Source: Domibacillus indicus (GTDB lineage Bacteria; Bacillota; Bacilli; Bacillales; Domibacillaceae). Taken from it: a DNA stretch of 64,000 nt. Positions 22,232-30,560 of the stretch are shown piece by piece (position 1 is the first letter of the stretch; each line of letters begins with the position of its first letter). A model generated the notes under the pieces. It saw only the letters and a list, made by a program, of their open reading frames with translations, did no database searches and was not told the origin of the DNA. The translations under genes and the position numbers were made by a program. The stretch lies in assembly GCF_023715895.1 (NCBI RefSeq), contig NZ_JAMBOO010000001.1, positions 496,001 to 560,000 on the forward strand. The letters are read 5' to 3'.

Positions 22232-24643
22232 TTATTTTGTTGTGCTCACAAGCTCTGTTTCATATAGTTCTTTTCGGATTTTTTCACTTTCGATTACTTC
22301 TTTCCACGGCTCTTTTGTGACAGACAGCGCTTCGTCGATCCGGGCGTTCAGCGCATCACGCGTTGCTTTATCGGACAGAACTTCTTTAATATGGTCAAGG
22401 CCGACACGCTCTACCCAGGCCGCCGTCCGTTCAAGATATACCGCATCCTCCCGGTAATACTGCATAAATGCGCCTGTCATTTCCATTACTTCTTCGTTCG
22501 TTTTTACTTTGCAGAAAAGATCAGCTGCCCGCAGATGGGTTCCGCCATTTCCGCCAACGTATATTTCCCAGCCGCCGTCTACACCCACGACTCCAATATC
22601 CTTGATGCCAGATTCTGCACAGTTGCGCGGGCAGGCAGATACAGCCATTTTCACTTTATGCGGTGTTCCGATCCGCTCGAATTTCTTTTCCATCTGGATT
22701 CCCATGCTCATGGAATCCTGGGTGCCGAAGCGGCAGAAACTTTCACCGACACAGGTTTTAACCGTTCGTAATGTTTTTCCGTACGCATAGCCGGACGGCA
22801 TATCCAAATCCGCCCACATACCCGGCAGATCCTCTTTTTTTACGCCGAATAAATCAATCCGCTGGCCGCCTGTTACTTTGATGAGCGGCACATTATATTT
22901 ATCTGCTACATCAGCAATTTTCCTCAGGTCATCTGCTGACGTTACACCGCCATACATCCGCGGTACAACTGAATATGTGCCATCTTTTTGAATGTTGCCG
23001 TGCATCCGCTCATTCACAAATTTAGAGGCTTTTTCATCTTCGTATTCTTTCGGATTAATCATGCCTAAATAATAGTTCAATGCTGGACGGCACTTTGAAC
23101 AGCCGCCGTCTGTTTCCCAGCCAAGCACATTCATCACTTCTTTTGTATGAGTCAGCCCTTTTTCGCGAATTGCCTCAACGACTTCATCACGGGAAAGCGT
23201 TGTACAGCCGCAGATCGCTTCTTTTTGGTTCGATGTGTCAAATCCATCTCCTAATGTATGGGCAAGCAGGTCTACAACTAGTGGTTTACAGCCGCCGCAT
23301 GAACGAGATGCACTCGTGCAGGCTTTTACTTGATCCACAGTTGTCAGCCCGTCACGTTTGATCGCTTCCATGATGGTACCTTTTGATACGCCGTTACAGC
23401 CGCAGATCAATTCACTGTCATCCATGGATGCCACCAGGCTGGCTCCATCGGCGGCTTCTTCCGCCGCACCGATGTATTCCTCTACATCCGCTTTCTTATT
23501 AATCAGGCGAAGCAGCTTATTTCCCTCACTTGTGTCCCCAAACAAAACCGCACCGGCCATTTTTCCGTCACGGATTAAGATTTTTTTGTACACGCCTTTC
23601 CAGTCGTCAAACATTTTGATCGTTTTCGTTTCTTCATCCTCTACAATCTCACCGACCGAGAATACATCCACACCCGAAACTTTTAACTGTGTGGACAGGA
23701 CGGAGCCTTCATAACCGGCAGCCGGTGTATCACAAATGTGCGCCGCCATCGCTTTGCCCTGCTCATAAAGCGGAGCCACAAGGCCGTAGACGACTTCACG
23801 GTGCTCGGCACACTCCCCAACCGCGTACACATCTGGGATATTGGTTACCATGTAGTCGTTGACGAGAATGCCCCGGTTTACGGAAATGCCGCTCTCTTTC
23901 GCCAATGATGTATTCGGCCGGATACCGACCGCCATCACGACCAGATCCGTTTCGATTTCTTCGCCGTCATTAAAGCGGATACCTTTTACCCGGTTCTCCC
24001 CTAAAATCTCGGCTGTCTGCTTCCGCATAAGGAAGTTCATGCCTTGCTTTTCCAGCTCTTTTTGAAGCATTTTGCCGGCTGTTTCATCGAGCTGACGCTC
24101 CATTAAAAAGTCGGCTAGATGAATAACGTTTACTTCCATGCCTAGATTCAAGAGCCCGCGTGCAGCTTCGAGTCCAAGAAGGCCTCCTCCAATAACGGAC
24201 GCTTTTTTGAATTCTTTGGACGCACCGATCATTTTTTCACAGTCTTTAATATCACGGAATGCGGTTACGCCTTTTTTCTCATGCCCCGGCACCGGAATAA
24301 TAAAAGGAACCGAGCCTGTCGCAATAATAAGTTTGTCATATTGGACTGTCCGCTCTTTTGTGGTATGAACACATTTTGTTTCTGTATCAATCCGCGTTAC
24401 CCCTTCACCTGGATAAAGCTGAATGTTTTGTTCTTCGTACCAGTTCCAGTCGTTTAGCGTAATGTCAGCAATCGTTGTATCTCCTTGAAGGACCTTTGAC
24501 AATTGAATGCGGTTATAGTTCGGATAGGGCTCTTCTCCAAAAATAGTAATATGAAACCGATCCGGGTTAATTTTTAATATTTCTTCAATAGACCGGACAC
24601 CGGCCATCCCATTTCCGATTAGTACGATTTTCTCTTTTGTCAT
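22232..24643 (-). CDS. nirB: Assimilatory nitrite reductase [NAD(P)H] large subunit
   Basis: The 803-residue protein has an N-terminal FAD/NAD(P)-binding oxidoreductase (GNGMAGVRS, VIGGGLLGLEAA). Two BFD-type [2Fe-2S] domains follow (CGCNGVSKGT...SCGGCKP and CGCTTLSRDE...GGCSKCRP). The C-terminal siroheme/[4Fe-4S] reductase part has TCVGESFCRFG and CPRNC cysteines. Length matches B. subtilis NasD (about 805). It reduces nitrite to ammonium with NAD(P)H. The promoter has a perfect TnrA/GlnR box centred near -50. No nitrate reductase genes are in the window. Confidence 0.95.
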   Translation of the reverse strand: MTKEKIVLIGNGMAGVRSIEEILKINPDRFHITIFGEEPYPNYNRIQLSKVLQGDTTIADITLNDWNWYEEQNIQLYPGEGVTRIDTETKCVHTTKERTVQYDKLIIATGSVPFIIPVPGHEKKGVTAFRDIKDCEKMIGASKEFKKASVIGGGLLGLEAARGLLNLGMEVNVIHLADFLMERQLDETAGKMLQKELEKQGMNFLMRKQTAEILGENRVKGIRFNDGEEIETDLVVMAVGIRPNTSLAKESGISVNRGILVNDYMVTNIPDVYAVGECAEHREVVYGLVAPLYEQGKAMAAHICDTPAAGYEGSVLSTQLKVSGVDVFSVGEIVEDEETKTIKMFDDWKGVYKKILIRDGKMAGAVLFGDTSEGNKLLRLINKKADVEEYIGAAEEAADGASLVASMDDSELICGCNGVSKGTIMEAIKRDGLTTVDQVKACTSASRSCGGCKPLVVDLLAHTLGDGFDTSNQKEAICGCTTLSRDEVVEAIREKGLTHTKEVMNVLGWETDGGCSKCRPALNYYLGMINPKEYEDEKASKFVNERMHGNIQKDGTYSVVPRMYGGVTSADDLRKIADVADKYNVPLIKVTGGQRIDLFGVKKEDLPGMWADLDMPSGYAYGKTLRTVKTCVGESFCRFGTQDSMSMGIQMEKKFERIGTPHKVKMAVSACPRNCAESGIKDIGVVGVDGGWEIYVGGNGGTHLRAADLFCKVKTNEEVMEMTGAFMQYYREDAVYLERTAAWVERVGLDHIKEVLSDKATRDALNARIDEALSVTKEPWKEVIESEKIRKELYETELVSTTK

Positions 24644-24678
24644 CTGAACATCCTCCTTGATGGCTGTTGATAGTGTTG

Positions 24679-24730
24679 ATTATAGGAGACTTAAAAGAAG
24701 TAGTCACAATAAATGTTATATAATCTTACA
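24679..24730 (-). promoter_or_regulatory. nirB promoter with TnrA/GlnR box 1
   Basis: TGTTATATAATCTTACA (24714-24730) matches the 17-bp consensus TGTNANAWWWTNTNACA at every defined base. On the minus strand a perfect TATAAT (plus 24679-24684) gives a start near 24672, so the box is centred at about -50, the position used by TnrA-activated promoters. No -35 box is seen, as expected for activation. Confidence 0.85.
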
Positions 24731-24741
24731 TAAAAATTAAT

Positions 24742-24795
24742 TGTTAGAAAATATCACATATAATCGTTACATAAATTAACGTATTGATATATAAT
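24742..24795 (+). promoter_or_regulatory. tnrA promoter with TnrA/GlnR box 2
   Basis: TGTTAGAAAATATCACA (24742-24758) is a second perfect match to TGTNANAWWWTNTNACA. TATAAT (24790-24795) implies a start near 24802, placing the box at about -52. This predicts positive autoregulation of tnrA, as known in B. subtilis. The two boxes are 28 bp apart centre to centre. Confidence 0.85.
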
Positions 24796-24825
24796 AGTAC
24801 AGGTAATCCATTTCGAGGTGATTCC

Positions 24826-25152
24826 ATGACAGATGAAGAGAAAAGCTATAAGACGAAAAAGGTTATTACAATTGGAATTGTGAGCGAATTAACCGGGTTG
24901 TCTGAACGCCAGATTCGCTATTATGAAGAACGCCAGCTTATTTTCCCTGACCGCTCAGAAAGAGGTACGCGAAAATACTCCTTTGGCGACGTGGAAACAC
25001 TGATGGATATTGCCAACCAAATGGAAGATGGTGTCCGGACATTTGAAATCAGGCAGGAAATGAAGAAAAGACCAGATCAAGACAAATTAAAACGAAGCAT
25101 GATCAAAGGCCAGCTGAATGCACGGTTCGGTATTCAAAACAAGTTCAAATGA
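24826..25152 (+). CDS. tnrA: Global nitrogen regulator TnrA (MerR family)
   Basis: The 108-residue protein has a MerR-type helix-turn-helix ([38 protein letters not shown]). Its short C-terminal tail ends [14 protein letters not shown], the segment that in TnrA binds feedback-inhibited glutamine synthetase. The N-terminal [18 protein letters not shown] and the tail distinguish it from GlnR. Start 24826 is preceded by CGAGGTG. TnrA activates nitrogen-scavenging genes when glutamine is low. Here it is divergent from nirBD, an obvious target. Confidence 0.95.
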   Translation: MTDEEKSYKTKKVITIGIVSELTGLSERQIRYYEERQLIFPDRSERGTRKYSFGDVETLMDIANQMEDGVRTFEIRQEMKKRPDQDKLKRSMIKGQLNARFGIQNKFK

Positions 25153-25185
25153 AAAATCCCGGAATCTTCATCCTCCGGGATTTTT
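25152..25185 (+). terminator. Terminator of tnrA
   Basis: AAAAATCCCGGA and TCCGGGATTTTT form a 12-bp stem around a 10-nt loop directly after the stop codon. Confidence 0.88.
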
Positions 25186-25274
25186 CATTTGAAAAGCTCG
25201 TTTAACAGAGCGCTGAATTCATTAGGGTGCCCTATAAAGCTATGGTAAAATGCAAGTAAAAAAGGATTAATAAT

Positions 25275-26764
25275 ATGAAGAAAGATACATGGGGCGCTCT
25301 CTTTCAACCTGATCAGCCTGAAGATGAGCAGTTCTGCCGCGAGCATGGTGAAACGCTGTTCGCCAGGCTTCGGTTTGTTTGTTTAATGGTTGTCCTGTCT
25401 CACCCGCTTTATTTAGCTTTGGATCTTTACTTTTTGTCAACGGGAGAAAAGAGATTAAACTTTGGGCATCCTCCCTTTTTACATTTTATTCCATCATTGA
25501 TGTCGCTCACCTTTTTGCTGGTCCGTAAGCGGCTGATCCGGCGCCAGCAGTCTGGCAGGAGGTATGTGCTGCATTATGTATAGAGCTATTTTTGTTTTTA
25601 TATTTTCATTGGCGCGTCCGGATCGTTAAACAGCCAATTTTTAACCGGCAATATTTACGCGTATTTAATTATTTTACTGGCAGCTTCTGTGATTTTTCCG
25701 ATTCCCCCAAAAAATCCGCAGTCATGCTGGCCGGCATCCATGTTTTGTTTCTAGCTGGATTCATGAAAATTGGCGGTTTTTCACTTACATCTATTATGAA
25801 TATGATTAATTCGACCGCCGCAGCCGGCATTGCTTTTTTTCTATCGTCCACCTTTTATTTCTATCGAAAAAAAGAGATGGAAAGCCAGCAGCAGCTTCAA
25901 ACAAATGAAAAAACATTTCGCCTTTTATTTGATTTAGATCCGCATCCACTCATTCTGGCACGGCTTTCTAATTATCCGATTATCCTTTTTAATCAGCGGG
26001 CGTCTGCGTATTACGAAGGAACTCAGCTGCACGATAAAGGCACTGGCCTTCTTTTTAAAAATTCGTATGAGAAGCAGAATATCATTGATGTTTTACAGGA
26101 GAAAGGAAGCATCAAAGGATATTTGACGCCGCATTTTGATCCGGCGAAGAAAGACATTTGGATTATGCTGAGTGTGGAATTAGTTGATTATCTGCAGGAA
26201 CCGTGCCTGCTAATCAGAACAACGGATGTAACGAACTTTAAAGCGGAAGAAGAAAAACTATCGGCGCATGCTTTTTTGGATGAACTGACAGGTATTATGA
26301 ACAGACGAAAAGGGCTGAATGTCCTTTCCAGCCTGATGAACAGCCGCCAGGCTCAGCCCTTTACACTCTGCTGCATTGATATTAACGGATTAAAAACCGT
26401 TAATGACCGTTACGGCCATAATAAAGGTGACCATTTTATTAAAGCGATCTGCCGGGCAATTCAAAAATCTCTGCATGAAGAAGATCTTTTATTTCGAATG
26501 GGCAGGGATGAGTTTGTTATTCTTTTTCCCAATCAGCCGCCGGAAGCGGCCAATCAAGCCTGGAATGCCATTCGATTAGAGTTTGACTGCACCAACCAGG
26601 TCTCCCGGCAGCCGTACAAATTGTCGGCCAGTCACGGCATCTGCTATTACCACCCCGGCATGAATATTTCTCTTAAAGAGCTGCTAGAAACGGCTGATCA
26701 GGAAATGTATAAAGAAAAAAGAAGCCGGCGTCACAAGCCCTATACTCCTTCTTTCCAAAAATAA
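25275..26764 (+). pseudogene. Disrupted membrane GGDEF-domain protein gene (TAG stop plus frameshift)
   Basis: The first frame (25275-25583) encodes about 102 residues with two membrane segments and ends at TAG 25581-25583. The same frame continues past TAG as a further membrane segment (CFYIFIGAS..., IYAYLIILLAASVIFPIPPK). At the C5A6 run 25704-25714 the sense switches to the frame that runs to 26764 (SAVMLAGIHVLFL...). One stop plus one lost base thus separate the halves. The downstream part has a PAS-like region and a GGDEF domain (DELTGIMNRRKG, IDINGLKTVNDRYGHNKGD), with GRDEF in place of GGDEF. A TTG/ATG restart near 25592 is not preceded by a good ribosome site. Probably non-functional or a sequencing error. 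Confidence 0.75.
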
Positions 26765-26772
26765 CAAAAAAC

Positions 26773-26807
26773 CAAACGAAGAACAGTGATGTTTTCGTTT
26801 GATTTTT
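26773..26807 (+). terminator. Weak terminator after the GGDEF gene remnant
   Basis: CAAACGAA and TTCGTTTG form an 8-bp stem with a 13-nt loop, followed by ATTTTT. Confidence 0.5.
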
Positions 26808-26913
26808 ATTTAACAGCCTGGTTTCCTCCCTTTGTTTTACCGATTTTCTCACACCTTATTCCATAAACTCATATAAAGTAAAGAGCTAAAAAGTATGGAA
26901 TGGAGGCTTTGGT

Positions 26914-28764
26914 GTGAGCCGAACGAAACGATATGCTCTGGCGCTTTTCATGGATTTCGGGATTCTTTTTCTTTCTGTTGCGCTATCCTGCTTTGTTTTC
27001 TATGAAAACGGCAGAGGGCTTACATTTTCCCAACTGGCATACATCTTCGCCTTGTTTTGGGTAGTACTGACGATTGGATTTCATCTTTTTCACCATTATC
27101 GCCACTTGTGGCGTTTTGCTAGCATGGGGGAATCAAAGGTCATTGGAAAAAGCTTCACATTTTCCTTCGTAACAGGGGGCATGCTGCATCTTCTTTTTTC
27201 GGAGTGGGGGGTAACCACCCTGCCGTTTTCTTTTCTTTTTATAACTTGGACTGTTTCTCTGGCAGCCTTTTTATTTTCACGGCTGATTTTATGGTCTATA
27301 AATGAAAACAAGGGCATTCCCAATAAAAACGGAAAGCGGACACTTATTATCGGCGCGGGCAATGCGGGTATTTTAGTCGTGAAAGAGTTAAAAAAATCGA
27401 CGGACCCTTTTTTATATCCCGTTGCTTTTATTGACGATGACCCTGAAAAAATTGGCCTGCACGTCCGGAATATGCCGGTTGCCGGCACAACCGGTGAGAT
27501 TGAACGGGTCATTGAGCAGTTTCATATTGAAACAGCCATTATCGCCATTCCATCTGCTTCCGGAAGCGATATTGCCCGAATCGTAAAAAGCTGTCAAAAA
27601 TGCGGCGTCACTGTCCGGATTCTACCGCGTATTACAGATATTATTAATGGCCGTGTTACACTGAGTATGATTCGTGAGGTCAACGTGGAAGATTTACTTG
27701 GACGCCCGCCGATCCAGCTGGATGCTCTCGGCATTTCTCATTATGTACAGGATAAAACAGTGCTGATTACCGGAGCGGGCGGTTCGATCGGCTCTGAAAT
27801 CTGCCGGCAGATTTCTTCATTTCATCCAAAAAAAGTTCTTCTGCTTGGCCACGGTGAAAACAGCGTATATGCAATCGAAAAAGAACTTGAGCAGCTTTAT
27901 CCTCACCTTCCCATCCAGGCACTAATTGGCGACATTCAGGATAAAAACCGGCTTAAACATATTTTTTCCACTTACCGCCCGCAGGTTGTCTTTCATGCCG
28001 CTGCACACAAGCATGTCCCTTTAATGGAACACAATCCGACGGAAGCCGTTAAAAATAACATCTTCGGCACGAAAAATCTAGCGGAATGTGCCGGTCAGTA
28101 TGAAGTTGAAACGTACGTTCAAATTTCCACAGACAAAGCAGTGAACCCAACGAGCGTAATGGGTGCCACAAAACGGGTAGCCGAACTTATTATTCAAACA
28201 TTGAATCAGCAGAGTAAAACGAACTTTGTCGCGGTCCGGTTCGGAAACGTACTGGGAAGCAGAGGCAGTGTAGTTCCTTTATTTAAAAAACAGATTCAAA
28301 ACGGCGGTCCGGTTACAGTCACGCACCGGGATATGACCCGTTATTTTATGACGATTCCCGAAGCTGTACAGCTTGTCATTCAAGCAGGGGCGCTTGCAAA
28401 AGGCGGCGAGATTTTCATTTTGGATATGGGCAAACCGGTTAAGATCAGCGAACTGGCCCGTAACTTAATTACCTTATCAGGACTGACACCAGGCAGAGAT
28501 ATCGAGATCCGCTATACAGGTATGCGCCCGGGAGAAAAACTGTACGAAGAACTTTTTACAACAGAAGAAGGCCATACAGCTTCCAAGCATGAATTGATCT
28601 ACATAGCCAGAACAACGAACGTATCAAAGATCGACCTGCCATTCTGGCTGAACCAGCTGGAACAGCTTGTTTACGAACCAGGAAACGAAGAAACCGATAC
28701 AGCAATCAAATTCGTTTTAAAAGAAATCGTTCCTTCTTATCAGATTGATTTCTTTTTTTCATAA
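26914..28764 (+). CDS. Membrane nucleoside-diphosphate-sugar 4,6-dehydratase (EpsC/CapD/PglF-like)
   Basis: The 616-residue protein has four N-terminal membrane segments (to about residue 130) and a CoA-binding-like Rossmann region (IIGAGNAGILVVKEL). The catalytic NAD-dependent domain has VLITGAGGSIGSEICRQI near 285 and the TDKAVNPTSVMGATKR motif, in which Met replaces the usual catalytic Tyr, as in long-form PglF/WbpM enzymes. It converts a UDP-HexNAc, probably UDP-GlcNAc, to the 4-keto-6-deoxy sugar for surface polysaccharide. Start is GTG 26914 after TGGAGG. It is convergent with a PglD/EpsM-like acetyltransferase, an enzyme of the same pathway. Confidence 0.92.
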   Translation: MSRTKRYALALFMDFGILFLSVALSCFVFYENGRGLTFSQLAYIFALFWVVLTIGFHLFHHYRHLWRFASMGESKVIGKSFTFSFVTGGMLHLLFSEWGVTTLPFSFLFITWTVSLAAFLFSRLILWSINENKGIPNKNGKRTLIIGAGNAGILVVKELKKSTDPFLYPVAFIDDDPEKIGLHVRNMPVAGTTGEIERVIEQFHIETAIIAIPSASGSDIARIVKSCQKCGVTVRILPRITDIINGRVTLSMIREVNVEDLLGRPPIQLDALGISHYVQDKTVLITGAGGSIGSEICRQISSFHPKKVLLLGHGENSVYAIEKELEQLYPHLPIQALIGDIQDKNRLKHIFSTYRPQVVFHAAAHKHVPLMEHNPTEAVKNNIFGTKNLAECAGQYEVETYVQISTDKAVNPTSVMGATKRVAELIIQTLNQQSKTNFVAVRFGNVLGSRGSVVPLFKKQIQNGGPVTVTHRDMTRYFMTIPEAVQLVIQAGALAKGGEIFILDMGKPVKISELARNLITLSGLTPGRDIEIRYTGMRPGEKLYEELFTTEEGHTASKHELIYIARTTNVSKIDLPFWLNQLEQLVYEPGNEETDTAIKFVLKEIVPSYQIDFFFS

Positions 28765-28783
28765 CAAAATAAACTTCCTATCT

Positions 28784-29443
28784 TTATGATAAGTAACTGT
28801 CTTCTTGCTTTCTTGTTCGAATTACTTTAGCGGGAGTACCATACGCAACCCCGTACGGACCAATGCTTTGCAGCACCGTTGATCCAGCTCCAATAACGGT
28901 ATGCTCTCCGATACTCACTGAGTGAATGACCTTGGCTCCAAGCGATACAACTGCACTATTTCCCGCTTTAACATTCCTGCCCAGCACCGCACCCGGAGCA
29001 ATGCTGACAAAGTCACTAAGTATGCAGTCATGATCAACTGAGGAGTTTGTATTAATAATAGAATGCTCTCCTATAATTGTATTTCGGTTAATAACCGCAC
29101 CTGCCATCACAACCGTACCATCTCCTATCTTAACATTGCTGCTGATGCAGGCCGATGGGTGTACGATGGAAACAAAAGAAAAGTCAGGGACGAGTTTGCG
29201 AATGGTTTCAACCGTTTTTTTCCGTGTCCAATTGTCCTCGATCGCCACAATACCTCCGCACACCTGTTTGCCCAATTTCAGCAAAGTAGAATCTGTCCCT
29301 ACTATCCGATATCCGTATATACTCGTATTAACAGGACGAATCGTATCAATAATTCCATATATAGCGTATTTTCTTTCTTTTTCAATAGCATCAATAATGA
29401 CGCTCGCATGTCCACCTGAACCGATGATGATGATTTTTTTCAC
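28784..29443 (-). CDS. Sugar O/N-acyltransferase of the NeuD/PglD/EpsM family
   Basis: The 219-residue protein has an N-terminal nucleotide-sugar-binding Rossmann segment (IIIIGSGGHASVIIDAI) and a C-terminal left-handed beta-helix of hexapeptide repeats (VKIGDGTVVMAGAVINRN...). The candidate catalytic His is in NSSVDHDC. The PglD/EpsM group acetylates UDP-4-amino-sugars to give UDP-bacillosamine; NeuD proteins acetylate sialic acid. Start GTG 29443 is chosen since GAGGTG lies 7 nt before it; a longer frame has no such site. The neighbour encodes the matching dehydratase but the aminotransferase is absent here. Confidence 0.87.
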   Translation of the reverse strand: MKKIIIIGSGGHASVIIDAIEKERKYAIYGIIDTIRPVNTSIYGYRIVGTDSTLLKLGKQVCGGIVAIEDNWTRKKTVETIRKLVPDFSFVSIVHPSACISSNVKIGDGTVVMAGAVINRNTIIGEHSIINTNSSVDHDCILSDFVSIAPGAVLGRNVKAGNSAVVSLGAKVIHSVSIGEHTVIGAGSTVLQSIGPYGVAYGTPAKVIRTRKQEDSYLS

Positions 29444-29540
29444 ACCAATCACCTCGCATTGTTTTACCAATGTATGCCGGCCTCTCAACTATATGCACTT
29501 TGTCTTTGCCCATACAAGACAGAGTTGCTTTTCCCAAAAC

Positions 29541-29573
29541 AAAAAAGCCTTGCGAATACTTCGCAAGGCTTTT
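29541..29573 (-). terminator. Terminator of ssrA
   Basis: In the minus strand AAAAGCCTTGCGAA-GTA-TTCGCAAGGCTTTTTT: a 12-13 bp stem with a U-tract, 25 nt past the tmRNA 3' end. Confidence 0.92.
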
Positions 29574-29597
29574 ATAAATAGGTGCTCCATACAAGTA

Positions 29598-29956
29598 TGG
29601 AGACGGCGGGAGTCGAACCCGCGTCCAAAGATAACGGCACCTGAGCGTCTACGGGCGTAGCTGCACTATTTCGGTCTCGCCGGCCCAACTGCCGCACAGC
29701 AGGCGTTTGGATCGGCCAGCCTGATTAGTCTCTTCTCTCATCCCCAGGCGGAGGAATTGAGCGTAGTCCGCTTAAAGTGAGCCCCTTACCCGACTGCACG
29801 GACAACAGCGGGAGGAGCACAGGCTAACCTAAATTAGGCAGCTTGTAGTTGAGTTTGTTGTTTGCCAGTTATTATAGGCAAGTGCGTTTTGACAGAGCCG
29901 ACCCTCTGGCCCGCAGCCCAGGCTCGAACTACCCCTGTCGAATCCGTAACGTCCCC
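29598..29956 (-). ncRNA. ssrA: Transfer-messenger RNA (tmRNA)
   Basis: The 5' end GGGGACGTTACGGATTCGAC and 3' end with GGTTCGACTCCCGCCGTCTCCA form the tRNA-like domain, with a 7-bp acceptor stem GGGGACG/CGTCTCC. The tag frame on the minus strand runs from 29866 to 29834 (GGC AAA CAA CAA ACT CAA CTA CAA GCT GCC TAA), encoding GKQQTQLQAA after the alanine carried by tmRNA. The 3' CCA is not encoded: the discriminator A at 29598 is followed by TAC. With SmpB, encoded next to it, tmRNA rescues stalled ribosomes and tags the product for proteolysis. Confidence 0.96.
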
Positions 29957-30049
29957 GGATTAGATTTGAACAGGATGTTCTGGCTTATGCTAAGAACATT
30001 TCCTGACAAAGTAGTATCGAAGCATAGCTGCTTCATCGTGACAGAATCT

Positions 30050-30078
30050 ATCATACCACAAACAAACTAGTTATTCAA
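30050..30078 (-). promoter_or_regulatory. ssrA promoter
   Basis: Minus strand TTGAAT (plus 30073-30078) and TATGAT (30050-30055), 17 bp apart. The -35 box overlaps the smpB stop codon. The predicted start near 30043 leaves an 87-nt precursor leader to the mature 5' end. That leader contains the small hairpin GAAGCA-GCTA-TGCTTC. Confidence 0.65.
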
Positions 30079-30542
30079 CCCTTTTGACGATCACGGAAGG
30101 CGCGCTCAATATCGCGTTTTGCTTCTTTCTGCTTTAAATCTTCGCGTTTATCATATTTCTTTTTCCCTTTTGCAAGGCCAATTAACAATTTTGCATATCC
30201 GTCTTTTAAATAAAGTTTTAAAGGAACGATCGAGTAGCCTGCTTCTTTCGTTTCACCGATCAACGTATTAATTTGCTTCCGGTGCAGAAGAAGCTTTCGC
30301 GTACGGAGCGGTTCATGGTTATGAATATTTCCCTGCTCGTACGGGCTGATATGCATATTGTGGACGAACAGTTCGCCATTTCGAATGCGGGCGAATGAAT
30401 CTTTTAAATTCACTCGTCCCGCCCGGATTGCTTTAATTTCGGTTCCTAAAAGCACAAGACCCGCTTCATATGTTTCTTCAATAAAGTAATCGTGGCGCGC
30501 TTTTTTATTTTGCGCGACCACTTTTCCTTCTCCCTTTGGCAT
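30075..30542 (-). CDS. smpB: SsrA-binding protein SmpB
   Basis: The 155-residue protein has the SmpB OB-fold with [37 protein letters not shown] and the basic C-terminal tail ([27 protein letters not shown]) that enters the decoding centre. It delivers alanyl-tmRNA to stalled ribosomes. It follows rnr by 18 bp, and RNase R is the nuclease that degrades the non-stop mRNA, so the operon groups the trans-translation functions. Confidence 0.96.
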   Translation of the reverse strand: MPKGEGKVVAQNKKARHDYFIEETYEAGLVLLGTEIKAIRAGRVNLKDSFARIRNGELFVHNMHISPYEQGNIHNHEPLRTRKLLLHRKQINTLIGETKEAGYSIVPLKLYLKDGYAKLLIGLAKGKKKYDKREDLKQKEAKRDIERAFRDRQKG

Positions 30543-30560
30543 TGACTCATCCCTACTTTC

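Noticed and set aside
22232-24643. Possible sulfite reductase instead of nitrite reductase
   Set aside because: The FAD/NAD domain plus two BFD domains, the adjacent NirD and the TnrA boxes are specific to assimilatory nitrite reductase.
29967-29990. LexA-like GAAC...GTTC element in the ssrA leader
   Set aside because: The spacing is five bases, not the four of the Bacillus LexA box, and no SOS gene is present.
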